Assembly (NCBI GenBank): GCA_009859145.1
Contig: VRVR01000007.1
Coordinates: forward strand, 124,001-188,000
Source of the DNA: Andalucia godoyi
Taxonomy: Eukaryota; Discoba; Jakobea; Jakobida; Andaluciidae
Direction of reading: 5' to 3'
DNA: 64,000 bases
The translations under genes and the position numbers were made by a program. Below the pieces are notes generated by a model that ran no database searches, had not been told where the DNA came from, and saw only the letters and a list, made by a program, of their open reading frames with translations. Each line of letters begins with the position of its first letter. Positions within the stretch are counted from its first letter, which is position 1. This document shows, piece by piece, positions 19,724 to 29,173 of the stretch.

Positions 19724-22700
19724 TTATGAAACTGCTGCGGCATACTCAACCAGATTCACGGCAACAACGCGGAATCGACACGCATTTCGGCTGGACGCCG
19801 TGCGATCAAGTCCGTCCGAAGACGACAGAGAAGGAGAAGCGCAGACCCTCAGCACCACCCTTGTAGGACCGTCAGCAATGTAGTTTGTTAGGTTGAGCTG
19901 GACAATTCGGCGCGTCGCAAATCGGTCCACACAGCTAATTTCGCCATCGTCGTCGTCATCGTTGCCGGACACGGATACTACAGAGAGCGCCGACGCCGAT
20001 GAGGATGATGATGCACCATTTTCGTGACGCATCAATGACACCAGAGGCGTGGTGGACGCCGACTCATGCTCCACGGAACCTGACGACATGGTTGCAGAAT
20101 GAGAGCGGGCCGGACCAGGCGGATGAGAATGTCCGCAGACAACCTCTTCTCCAGGGGATGAAACTAGGATAACTTCTGCGGAGCTGCCAACGACGCCATG
20201 ATGAACAATTGAACACGATACATATATCGTCTCCAAGTAGTCTATTGCAAAACGTAATGCAACCAAAGATCCATGGTTGGTCTCAGGAATTGTTGGAACA
20301 GTCACGGAAAAAGAAGCAGCGCCACCCTCCAACGAGCTGAGATTTGAATATACCGGGAAATTATCAAGAAGCACGGGAGAGCCTTTCGCTACATACGATT
20401 TGGGAGTAGTGATGCTTGGAACACGAAAAAGGAACGAGGAATCTGACGCAAACACAATATCCCCGTTGGAAACGTCTCGACAAATTGTGTGCACACCGTG
20501 TATCGCAACAATTCTCTGAGATTCGACTGGTGCGACCCGGTAGTCATCCGCCAATAACGAGACACCTAGGAAGGAGGACCGACGGTTACGAGTTTCCACA
20601 CTATCGACCGAGTCATCCCTTGAAAACTCCGTCCGGCGATGAGATTGGAGCCGATTGTTGAATTTGGCGTGTACCTCTTTTCGAATCGACAAAACTTCGT
20701 TTGCCCGCATCTGTTGGATTTCAGAAAGCGACTTGTAACAGCTCTCGATTGCAGATGCTGCTCGTGTTCCCGGGGCTGAAACAGTGCTTCGGATAAATAC
20801 AACACCTGAGACCGGAATCGCCCTAATCACGCACGACTCTGCGTTCACAAAATTCAAAGCGAGGTACACGTGACTGTTGTTTTCACCACCAAAACATGCC
20901 GCATCCACAGACATCCGTGACTGCGACAGCGAGTCGCATGCAGAGAGATAATACTTGTCAAAATTGGCACCATTGTCCAGGCTCACAAAGAAACAAGATT
21001 CTTGCTCCGATATCAAGCAAATGTGGGCTCCATCCAGAACTACCTTTGAAATTGAGGAGCATTGAGTAGTCCTCAGTGACTCCCAATCTTCCCGGCGGCT
21101 TAGATCAGCGTACGAAGAGCGGAACACATTGCAGGAATTTGTCACGAACAGGAAACAAAAATCATACTTCGCTGCTGGGACTGCTGCGTCTGTCACCATC
21201 TCCGTTTCTTCCTCAGTTGCAGAGGAATCGGACGATGCATTCTCACCTTGTGACAGCACAGTGGCCACCTCTGACGGACGAAACAACAAATCAGACAGGG
21301 ATTTCAGAGGCGGATCCTGGAAAAACAATGAACGCACATCGTACGCCGAATACTCAACGGAGTCCTCCGTCACAGCACTAGCAACGCGAATGCAAGACTC
21401 CACAGCCTCAGAAAACACAGAAAAATCGTGGATCGGATCCTCCATCGGGAAAACACGAAGATTCTTCCACTTCCATTCTGCAAGTGGGATGAATTCATGC
21501 GAGATATCAAACGATGCCTGGCAGAAAACGTGCTCATCCATCTTCTGAAAATGCACGAGACAGAAAATCTGCACAGACGAAAAATCGCAAAAAATTTGAG
21601 CTTTCTCAATGACGAATGGTTCACCAGAAAAGGAAGGGAAGACTGGGCTCCAGATATTTGAATGCTTGCGAATCCACAGAGAGGCGTCCGCAGCGATTGC
21701 AACTGTAACGTCTTTGCGTGAGGACGACCAAATTCCAACAAATGGACATGTTGACAGCCAGGGGGACGGTGGCAAGTCCACATTGACCGACGAAATGCTC
21801 TGGTGCGTGGTGAATGGGATGTTTTTCAAAAGGTATCCCTTCTGTACATACATCGCGGGAAGTACTTCCATGGGAAGCACCAAAGGAGACGTACCGCCAT
21901 TCAGTTTCGCCAAGACTGCAGCAAAATCAATGGGCTTGTGCTGCTTGAATTCTGAAAACACCACCTTCTTCAGGGCATTTTGGGCAAAACGCTGATGTGC
22001 AACGCGACGGAGTCGCTCTCGTCTTGACTCCAGTTGGCTTCCAGAATAAGCCATGCAAAAGGAACGTACATCCTCTGCGAGAACAAAAAATAGTGTTCTT
22101 AACTTGCGAAGCGCGGCATCTTCCCCATACGACTCTGTAATGGAAATGACCTGTTCCTTCCACGTGGAACGCTTTCCAAACGTAGACATGCTCGAGAATG
22201 CTGTGGATTGCAAAACACTCTGCAAATGCAGCAACAAAAATTGTAATTCCAATACGTTCAGAAACCAACTCTTGCAACTCTTGCAAAAACGTCTGCGGGC
22301 CGCCGCATCACAGACGTGGATAAACGCCGACGGAGGGCTCTTATCCGCGAAATCCGCAAACAGAGCGCCGACATCTTGGCATGTCAACTCACCGCGGGTC
22401 TTGATGGCTTGTCTTTCTACTCGAGTACGATGCATCACAATTGCCCCAAACACAAAGATCGCGCAGACCCAGACGCAAAACAACGCAATCCACATCCACG
22501 ATCCGCCAGGATCCCGTTCTACACTGATGATCGCAAGCAGTGAGGAAATCGCACAGCTTCCATAGCCAAGTCCTCGAAAAAGACCAGCTGCTGGGATGGT
22601 CGCCACATCATACGACGAAGAAGGCACCAAAGTGAAAAGCGCTAAAAAAACAAATACAACAAAGTAAACGCACAAGAATGCAAGAGGGGCTTCGAAGGAA

Positions 22701-25700
22701 AGGATTGGAAACAAAATGGACACGATCAGCTTGCCAACGTTAGTGATGGTAACGTAGTACGTAGAGAACTGAATATCCAAGTTAATCTCTGGTGCGGTGT
22801 CTGCCAGACGAAGTTCCAGGAAACTCGCCGTGGGAACGTAGAACGCCAGGCAGACCATCGCCAACACAGCCTGTGATCGGTGTCGGCCGCTATCCCAGCA
22901 CTCGAAGGAGCTGTCACGAGACAAGAACCACCGCCCGTCAGACTGTCGACAGGACAGCATCTCAACCAAATTAACAACAATGATCTCAAACATTGTCGTT
23001 GTCAGGAAGGAGATCCAGAAGAACCATCCGGGATTCTGCGAAATGTCTCCCGGTGCCTTCGATCGCAGCATATCTTCCAACACAATCGGTGCGGAAGACA
23101 GCACAAAGAACAACAGCACAATTGCAAAGATCACCCAAAACATCACGTTCGGAAAACTGACGGTCGGAAAATCAAATAGCGATGCTCTAAACAGCGGGTT
23201 ATGCAAAACACTATCAGCTGTCAACGATGAAGATGATACTGTTGATACGGAGAGGTATGCAAACCAAACAAGCGATACCAGCTGAATGATCTCCACGACA
23301 AGCGCAGCCCACGCCATAGCATTCGGAACATTGAATCGGGCTCGGGAAGGCGAAAAACTATTGGAATAATACGAAGCGGGCATCATTAAGAGATTGCAAA
23401 TCACGGGTAACAGCAAAAGTGCAAAGAATACGCTCAAAGACGAGAATATCGTCGACGAAGCATAGTCTGAGGGAATCACCGCGTATATCAGGACTACTGG
23501 AAAGCAATACAGCAGAGCCGTGACAACGGTAGACACGACAAATCTCTCTCGTCCAGATAATGACGACGACTCTTTGAGGCCCTCGAACACAGCCTGAGCT
23601 GGAGCGAAAATACCCCAGACGACAGTTGCAATCAACAACTTGAACGTTGACCATGCAAAAATGAAATTCAGGAGCCGCAATAGATCGCCTCCAATTTTGC
23701 GCACGTACTTGTGGCACACCATTCTGGAATCCTTGACAGAATGCTGGAGAAGCAGCGTATCCGACATGGATACAAACCAGTCGATGGCGAGATACAGAGT
23801 TCCAAGAATAAGCAGCGATTCAAGAATCATCAAGACATCGAGACCGATCTCCTTTCCTTGACGAAAGACCATATTTCGTTTCCCTCCGGGCTCGCGAAAC
23901 AGCTGTTTCAAAAGGAGCGGAAACCGATACAGCGAGCCAAGAATAAAAAGGAACGTGAAGAAGCAAAGAAAATCCAAAACAATGTCCACAATGCACGTGA
24001 AGATCAGGAGTCTATTCTGCATCGCAGACCGATCCAATAAACCCAACGGCATTCCGGATTTCAAGCGGCTATTCTGCTTAGCTACCAAGGGAATGAGACA
24101 ATCCACGACCGATGAAAACGCCTCGAGGCCTCCGACGGTCTTCGAGTCTGCTGGACATTTGTTCACAGCAAGCAAGGATGACAGACGATTTTCCGATGAC
24201 CGTGACGAAACCAATCTACGATGTTCTTCAACAAACGAAAACGTCCATTCAACTTGAACGTGGACATACTTCTTCCAGTCATCCATCAGCGCTTTCACAG
24301 GTAGGAACGAAGCCTTGTCAGATGAACACGATGCAGCCAAGTTAGAAATGGACGACATTATCTTTAAGGCTGAGAAAAAGTCAGAAACAAATCGCGGAAA
24401 CGTTTCCTTGATTGCCGACGATGAAGGCTTCTCAGCGCTGGGACCCAGAACTGATCTCAATTCCACAGCAACTTCTCTGCTTCCAAAAAGCTCATTTTTT
24501 GAAGTCCAATCAACGAAATCTTCCAGAGATGCGAAAAACCCGTTGAGCAAAAAGACAATTTCTCGATGACGACGAAGGTTGCGAATCAGCTCCGTCCGTG
24601 CGAAGTGCTTTTCGGACGATAAAAGACGGCGCAAAAGCCAGAAAAATCTCCATGGCATAATGATTGCACATGCAAGAGCCAGGAATGTAAGCAAATCCAG
24701 CAGCAGCATGAGCAGCTGAGTGCCCACGATCTTTGGAGCAACCCAACACAGGTATTTTCTATCGACTGCCTTTCCTCCAAGAGAACTCCGCAGTGGGGGC
24801 GTCCATGAAAGTGGAACTGGGCCTCGCGCCGCAGCCAGGATAGAAGAGCACGATGTACTTAAATCGAAGAGCGTGCCCTTCCCATGATCAAACTCGACGT
24901 GAACAGTGAACTTATCTCCACCTGCCAACTGAATCTGCTTCATTTTCCTTACAATCACTGCTTTTTTCATCCGTTCGCTTTTGGTTTCTATCATCAGCTC
25001 GCTTTCAAACGTTGTAGCATCCGCATTAACGTCTTTCGCATTCCAGTACTTTGGGGCAAGCGAGATTGGAAGCATAGATTTCAACACCAGCGACACCGCT
25101 GAACCCAGTGCGCTGGATATCGCGTGAAAAAAGGATTCGCCAACAATATGTGCTTCAGCACTCTGGAACGACATGCCTGCTGGCTTGGTCCCGGAGATCC
25201 TCAAGATCATTCCATAATCAGGCAACTCCAAAGAAGCGGTAGTTATCGTCCACTTGTTCTCTGGGTCCACAGGAGGCTTCATTTCATTGCGGATCGCAAA
25301 AATGCATGCAATGAAACGGTACGGAAGGATGAGCAAGAGCAAGAACAGAATCAAAACACAGATGTCCAAGAGCAAACAACCAAGCAAGAAGATGCAAAGG
25401 TACCGTTGTTCCCAGTCGTGACCCACGACTTCTGCCATGGCATTGATGGAAGATTTCCATCTCCACGGATTGACTGCGAACGCCACAAACCCAATTGTAA
25501 AAAACGGGATATCGATCAGAACATTGATCGCTTGAAACAGGATTCCGCAACAATACTTGACAGTGGTAGGATTGTCCGTTCGACGGAACGCGACGTTGAA
25601 GCGATAACCTGTCAGGACAATAATCAGCGAAGCCGGGAGCATCAGCAAATCCAGCAGCAAAAGCAAAAAGTTTACCACTGCAACCTCACGCCAATCAATC

Positions 25701-26152
25701 CGTCCCTTGCTCAAGTCTCTGTAAAAAGGGTACGTCCGAATGACCGAAAATGTGCACACAACAGCGCACGCAAAGGAAGGGATATCCATCAGCAAGTTTC
25801 CAGCGTACTCGAGGATGACTAAGCGGTACTTTGGATTGTAGTGCAGGCCTCCTGCTGCCGAGGTCGCAGAGAACACCTTGGGGATGAACTGATGCCATCT
25901 CCAGAAGCCAGCAAGTGCAATCGCCAGCGGAACCAAGCAAAAGACATCAGAAATTGACAGTAAGAGCTGACAGCAACAAATCCCACGAAAGGACACTCGA
26001 TCCCGTATGGTTGTTAACGATGCAAGAATGGACGGAATCCTCCACGGCGCGACGAAGGAGGCCACCAAAAAGCAAATGCAGACAATATCAATAATCAAAT
26101 TGATGATGAACAGAATGAGCTGAAACACAAACACCACAAATTCATTGATCAT
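19724..26152 (-). CDS. Giant multi-pass membrane protein with repeated Asp...PWR transmembrane modules
   Basis: This 2142-residue protein matches no family I recognise. The N-terminal ~850 residues contain at least seven copies of a module: a long hydrophobic segment with one buried Asp, followed by about 13 hydrophobic residues and then PWR, PYR or YR (for example INLIIDIVCICFLVASF then APWR; FQAINVLIDIPFF then NPWR; LLMLLLDLLTFLA then MPWR). A second TM-rich block follows to about residue 1280. The final ~850 residues are mainly soluble and beta-rich, with Trp/Phe-rich strands and Ser-rich linkers. Two extracellular or lumenal loops (about 560-740 and after 1350) are large. No conserved catalytic motif is seen. 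The frame is open to a TTG at 26197; the first ATG is 26152. Confidence 0.85.
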   Translation of the reverse strand: MINEFVVFVFQLILFIINLIIDIVCICFLVASFVAPWRIPSILASLTTIRDRVSFRGICCCQLLLSISDVFCLVPLAIALAGFWRWHQFIPKVFSATSAAGGLHYNPKYRLVILEYAGNLLMDIPSFACAVVCTFSVIRTYPFYRDLSKGRIDWREVAVVNFLLLLLDLLMLPASLIIVLTGYRFNVAFRRTDNPTTVKYCCGILFQAINVLIDIPFFTIGFVAFAVNPWRWKSSINAMAEVVGHDWEQRYLCIFLLGCLLLDICVLILFLLLLILPYRFIACIFAIRNEMKPPVDPENKWTITTASLELPDYGMILRISGTKPAGMSFQSAEAHIVGESFFHAISSALGSAVSLVLKSMLPISLAPKYWNAKDVNADATTFESELMIETKSERMKKAVIVRKMKQIQLAGGDKFTVHVEFDHGKGTLFDLSTSCSSILAAARGPVPLSWTPPLRSSLGGKAVDRKYLCWVAPKIVGTQLLMLLLDLLTFLALACAIIMPWRFFWLLRRLLSSEKHFARTELIRNLRRHREIVFLLNGFFASLEDFVDWTSKNELFGSREVAVELRSVLGPSAEKPSSSAIKETFPRFVSDFFSALKIMSSISNLAASCSSDKASFLPVKALMDDWKKYVHVQVEWTFSFVEEHRRLVSSRSSENRLSSLLAVNKCPADSKTVGGLEAFSSVVDCLIPLVAKQNSRLKSGMPLGLLDRSAMQNRLLIFTCIVDIVLDFLCFFTFLFILGSLYRFPLLLKQLFREPGGKRNMVFRQGKEIGLDVLMILESLLILGTLYLAIDWFVSMSDTLLLQHSVKDSRMVCHKYVRKIGGDLLRLLNFIFAWSTFKLLIATVVWGIFAPAQAVFEGLKESSSLSGRERFVVSTVVTALLYCFPVVLIYAVIPSDYASSTIFSSLSVFFALLLLPVICNLLMMPASYYSNSFSPSRARFNVPNAMAWAALVVEIIQLVSLVWFAYLSVSTVSSSSLTADSVLHNPLFRASLFDFPTVSFPNVMFWVIFAIVLLFFVLSSAPIVLEDMLRSKAPGDISQNPGWFFWISFLTTTMFEIIVVNLVEMLSCRQSDGRWFLSRDSSFECWDSGRHRSQAVLAMVCLAFYVPTASFLELRLADTAPEINLDIQFSTYYVTITNVGKLIVSILFPILSFEAPLAFLCVYFVVFVFLALFTLVPSSSYDVATIPAAGLFRGLGYGSCAISSLLAIISVERDPGGSWMWIALFCVWVCAIFVFGAIVMHRTRVERQAIKTRGELTCQDVGALFADFADKSPPSAFIHVCDAAARRRFCKSCKSWFLNVLELQFLLLHLQSVLQSTAFSSMSTFGKRSTWKEQVISITESYGEDAALRKLRTLFFVLAEDVRSFCMAYSGSQLESRRERLRRVAHQRFAQNALKKVVFSEFKQHKPIDFAAVLAKLNGGTSPLVLPMEVLPAMYVQKGYLLKNIPFTTHQSISSVNVDLPPSPWLSTCPFVGIWSSSRKDVTVAIAADASLWIRKHSNIWSPVFPSFSGEPFVIEKAQIFCDFSSVQIFCLVHFQKMDEHVFCQASFDISHEFIPLAEWKWKNLRVFPMEDPIHDFSVFSEAVESCIRVASAVTEDSVEYSAYDVRSLFFQDPPLKSLSDLLFRPSEVATVLSQGENASSDSSATEEETEMVTDAAVPAAKYDFCFLFVTNSCNVFRSSYADLSRREDWESLRTTQCSSISKVVLDGAHICLISEQESCFFVSLDNGANFDKYYLSACDSLSQSRMSVDAACFGGENNSHVYLALNFVNAESCVIRAIPVSGVVFIRSTVSAPGTRAASAIESCYKSLSEIQQMRANEVLSIRKEVHAKFNNRLQSHRRTEFSRDDSVDSVETRNRRSSFLGVSLLADDYRVAPVESQRIVAIHGVHTICRDVSNGDIVFASDSSFLFRVPSITTPKSYVAKGSPVLLDNFPVYSNLSSLEGGAASFSVTVPTIPETNHGSLVALRFAIDYLETIYVSCSIVHHGVVGSSAEVILVSSPGEEVVCGHSHPPGPARSHSATMSSGSVEHESASTTPLVSLMRHENGASSSSSASALSVVSVSGNDDDDDGEISCVDRFATRRIVQLNLTNYIADGPTRVVLRVCASPSLSSSDGLDRTASSRNACRFRVVAVNLVEYAAAVS

Positions 26153-26805
26153 CCTTTCCTTTCCATTATTCTGCCTGGAGAAAAACAATTCCCACAAACC
26201 ACGGTACGATAATAGTAAATCTAAAGCAAGAGAGGAAAAAGCACCGTATTATGCGCACATGAGATGTGTATATATGTAAGGTTTTCAAAACGCACACTGA
26301 CGAAACATGTTGAGCAGGTTTCAATGTGCTCGCAGTTCGGACTGCGACAGTCGGGAATGTCGGAGCTCAAACGCCGGATGAGTAGAAATCGGAAAACCAC
26401 GCATCACTGTTTTAAATTAATTAATTTTTATTGATTTTTTTTAATTTTATTTTTTAACATTTAAAAGAAAAAATAATTAATTAATTGGGTACACCAACGC
26501 AAGGCAATCTACCACAAATTCTAAATCGAAAAAACTGGAAAACAAACTTAAACGCCTTGTGTTCGATACGTGAGAAAGAAGCGTAAATAACAGGGGTCCG
26601 AGAGGAGGGAACACAAAATAGATCTAAGAACTCACGAACTGAAAAACCAATGCGCGGGCATACACGCACATACACACACGCCCAATGAACCACGAAGATG
26701 AGCGACAGAGAGAGAAACAGAGAGAAACACACTTATGGAAAGAGAGAAGAAGAAGTAGAGGGAGTGGTGAGTAGGTGAATCGACAGCAAGATGTTCGTTG
26801 CCTCG
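26153..26805. other. Intergenic region upstream of the giant membrane protein
   Basis: This 650-base stretch includes an AT-rich block at 26410-26485 with repeated TTAATTAA-type palindromes and a purine-rich AGAGAG patch near 26703-26765. TATATATG near 26269 could be a TATA element for the leftward gene. No coding or RNA feature is recognised. Confidence 0.4.
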
Positions 26806-28197
26806 CTAAGCGAGTGGAGCGCAGGAAGCAATGCAGAGACACGGGAGCCGGGCCTGCGATCGATACAACCGCAGAGTGACCTTGCACTTGCGGAAGGAGC
26901 GCTCTTTGCTCAGTAGACTGGCTTCCCCAACATCAATTTCTTGTGGGACCATCCACTGCGGGTCCGACGGAAGAATAGGAGGCATCTTGGAAGTAAACGT
27001 TTCTGCAACCATTAGGAAATCTTCCTTTTCCAACAACTCCATGACCTGCACGCCAAGTTCACGTATCTCCTCGAACGTCCAGCCGAAAACAGTCGAAAAG
27101 GCGCAATTCACAGAAAGAACTTCTTGTGGGCACGGAAGCTCGCTATCAAGATGCATGATGTTATACAGCGACGTGTATCGAAACGCAATGCAAGGAACAT
27201 CCGTCGAGCGGAAATCCGGATCCATGTGAAGCGCGAACTTTCCAATCAGACTGTTGAAGTTCCAATCGTCTACTGGCTTCCACTCACGTCTACTGAGCGA
27301 CACCATCTTTTCCGCAAATGCGTCTCCATAGAATGTGCGTGGGCCGAACTGGCTGAGCATGATCGAGTACGCACGCATCCGCAAACAGGAAACAACTGCA
27401 TCGCGCTTTTCCTGCGCAAAATCTGGCAGGACTCCTCGATCATCCGCCAACGGCAGGCCTTCTTTTTCGGAGGTTTCCACGAACTCCGGTTCTTTCGCAT
27501 GGTGGCCGCAGTCATTCAAAGGGGAATCAATGACAAACGGAAGTTCCACATCCGAAAGCGAAGAAATCTGTATGTCCACGTCTGTCATCAAGTCCTGTTT
27601 CAAGGATGTACTTGGTGCATCGTCATCGTCAGCACCATTCATCTTGGCCGTTCCATCGACTGTGGATTCCTCGATTTTCCAAGCCCTTACTGCAATCTCA
27701 TCAGCTGGCATCGATTTTGGAACCAAGTTCCACAAGTTAAGCGATGGATGTGCTGCAGAAGCATTCGCGTTCGCCACTATGAATGTGTTTTCCATGCGAT
27801 TGGCAGCGGTGGTTGCCAAAGCATTCAATGAAGAAGGATCCGGATCGTTGAATATATGTGGAATAAGAGCGTCCGAGTGCAGCGCCGAAACCGACAAGTC
27901 ATACACTTCTCCTTTTAACGCAGAAGAAGTAACAGAAGACGAAGACGACGAAGAGGATACAGCAGAAAATGATGACGAGGAACAGGAATGAATGCGGTCC
28001 AGATGATGGGGTTCTGCGGGTAAACAGCAGGAATGCGCGCGACCAGCAGAGACGCATCGAGAGCACGGAACCTCGCCATCGCATCGAGAATGCAGTTTTC
28101 GACATGTTGAACATGCTTTTCGCTTTCGGAAGGGCACATTCTGTTCTCCAAACGAATACGTCGGCTCAAAGATGATTGTGGGACGCGACTTCGGCAT
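26806..28197 (-). CDS. Zn2Cys6 binuclear-cluster protein with C-terminal PAS-like domain, putative transcription factor
   Basis: The 463-residue protein has an N-terminal fungal-type zinc cluster: Cys29, 32, 39, 45, 48 and 57 in CX2CX6CX5CX2CX8C spacing, preceded by a basic FRKRK patch. The C-terminal third (about 320-455) includes VLSVNCAFSTVFGWTFEEI and a helical follow-on that resemble a PAS fold, an arrangement known from the fungal AcuK/AcuM/ERT1 group of carbon-metabolism regulators. The middle is Ser-rich and low in complexity. A nuclear DNA-binding regulator is inferred. ATG at 28197 is clear. This cluster type is best known from fungi and rarer elsewhere, so its presence beside ciliary and plant-like genes is notable. 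Confidence 0.88.
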   Translation of the reverse strand: MPKSRPTIIFEPTYSFGEQNVPFRKRKACSTCRKLHSRCDGEVPCSRCVSAGRAHSCCLPAEPHHLDRIHSCSSSSFSAVSSSSSSSSVTSSALKGEVYDLSVSALHSDALIPHIFNDPDPSSLNALATTAANRMENTFIVANANASAAHPSLNLWNLVPKSMPADEIAVRAWKIEESTVDGTAKMNGADDDDAPSTSLKQDLMTDVDIQISSLSDVELPFVIDSPLNDCGHHAKEPEFVETSEKEGLPLADDRGVLPDFAQEKRDAVVSCLRMRAYSIMLSQFGPRTFYGDAFAEKMVSLSRREWKPVDDWNFNSLIGKFALHMDPDFRSTDVPCIAFRYTSLYNIMHLDSELPCPQEVLSVNCAFSTVFGWTFEEIRELGVQVMELLEKEDFLMVAETFTSKMPPILPSDPQWMVPQEIDVGEASLLSKERSFRKCKVTLRLYRSQARLPCLCIASCAPLA

Positions 28198-28850
28198 TGC
28201 TGTCGTTTAGAGAAAACAGGTCGACGGAAACACCGCACGAAAACCAGCAAATGGGGGAAACGACGAATCGACACAAGTGATCTTTACCTGTAGACTACGT
28301 GCTGCAGTGTGCACAGGAAAGATCATTATAATACAAAACTCGAGAGACAGATGGAAAAGTGGGAGCAGTAGGAGCAGTAGGAAAAAATAATGAAATGCCA
28401 CGGCTCAATCAAGAAGAAATAGGAGGAGAAATAGGAGAAGAAGAAGAAGAAGAAGAAGAAGAAGAAGAAGAAGAAGAAGAAACACGATTGAGGTTTTTTA
28501 ATTCTTTTTATCTTTTTCATCTTCCCTGTCTCTGTACCCCGCCAGAGGTGTTTTATTTTTCTTCCGGTCTTTTTCGACCGGCAAGCGACGAGCAGCTCAA
28601 TCGTTCGTGGAACACGCAACGCAGGTTGGGGGGGAAGGGGAAGCAGTACTTGACAAGCTGGCCCGAAAGTGAAAGCTTTTTGAGGTTCTGGGTCTGCTAA
28701 TTTGCTAGGCATTGCGAGCAGACCAGGCGATTGATCCAGAGAGAAGCCACCCGTGCTCATCACTTCGAGTCGAACACTTCCAAGCAGCCAACACTGGGCT
28801 GGTAAGCTCAGTACGGAACCGCCCAGCTGGCAAAAGATGCAAACGAGTTA
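28198..28850. other. Intergenic region with GAA microsatellite
   Basis: A long GAA tract lies at about 28435-28482, and a short T/C-rich block follows. The remainder to 28850 has mixed composition with small inverted repeats, for example CCGGTC...GACCGG at 28564-28583, and could include leader or RNA sequence. No gene is identified. Confidence 0.4.
28435..28482. repeat. GAA trinucleotide microsatellite
   Basis: About sixteen GAA units lie in the promoter-side gap of the Zn2Cys6 gene. They read as poly-Glu in one frame of a spurious ORF. Confidence 0.9.
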
Positions 28851-28856
28851 AATTTA

Positions 28857-29105
28857 AAAACGCAAGTTGACGAGCGTTGACATCTGCAAACGTCCAGGAA
28901 GACGGTACCAACGAACTCGTGCTAGGGCAACGTTCTGGGAAGGCTCAATGCAGTGTTTCGCTCGTCCAGTGGGACACCGCGAGCGAGGGGGGTGGGTCCA
29001 AATCACTGCTGGCAAGCAAATGAGCCCAACAACGATCAAATCGAAAGGCGTGTTGAGGGCTTACTCTCCCCTTCTCGGGACTGTCATACGACCCTCGAGA
29101 ACGCA
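28857..29105. ncRNA. Candidate structured non-coding RNA A (pair member of 44930-45215)
   Basis: This GC-rich intergenic block is not coding but shares ordered features with a second block at 44.93-45.21 kb. They are GCTAGGGC at 28921-28928; a hairpin with 7-bp stem and 15-base loop at 28958-28986; AGGCGTGTTG plus a GGG...CCC stem at 29046-29073; and a CTCGGG hairpin at 29074-29099. The distance from the first box to AGGCGTGTTG is 118 bases here and 122 in the partner. A 17-base element also present upstream of U1 lies 40-60 bases to the right. A T5 run is met on the minus strand at 28856-28860, fitting a minus-strand Pol III transcript. Orientation is not settled. I could not match RNase P, MRP, SRP, U3 or a spliceosomal RNA. 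Confidence 0.5.
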
Positions 29106-29142
29106 ACATTGATTATGCATCATCAGCAATGATTATGTATGA

Positions 29143-29161
29143 TTAGTGTACAATGTAAGCG
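29143..29161. promoter_or_regulatory. Shared snRNA-type promoter element (copy A)
   Basis: Contains GTGTACAATGTAAGCG. Compared with the U1-upstream copy (GTGTACAATCTAATCG) it differs at two positions, and it matches the copy at 45.25 kb (GTGTATAATGTAGGCG) similarly. Reading outward on the minus strand it would sit about 50 bases before candidate RNA A. Confidence 0.5.
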
Positions 29162-29173
29162 AGGTGCTTTCTG

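Noticed and set aside
25124-25822. 232-codon plus-strand open frame
   Set aside because: Antisense to the TM region of the giant membrane protein; Lys/Gln-rich nonsense composition and no domain.
28760-28850. GAGTCGAAC, resembling a reversed tRNA T-loop
   Set aside because: Flanking bases do not form a T stem and no anticodon or acceptor arm could be drawn.
28857-29105. Identification of candidate RNA A/B as RNase P, MRP or SRP RNA
   Set aside because: CR-I/CR-V of RNase P/MRP and the SRP helix-8 and Alu-loop signatures are not present on either strand.
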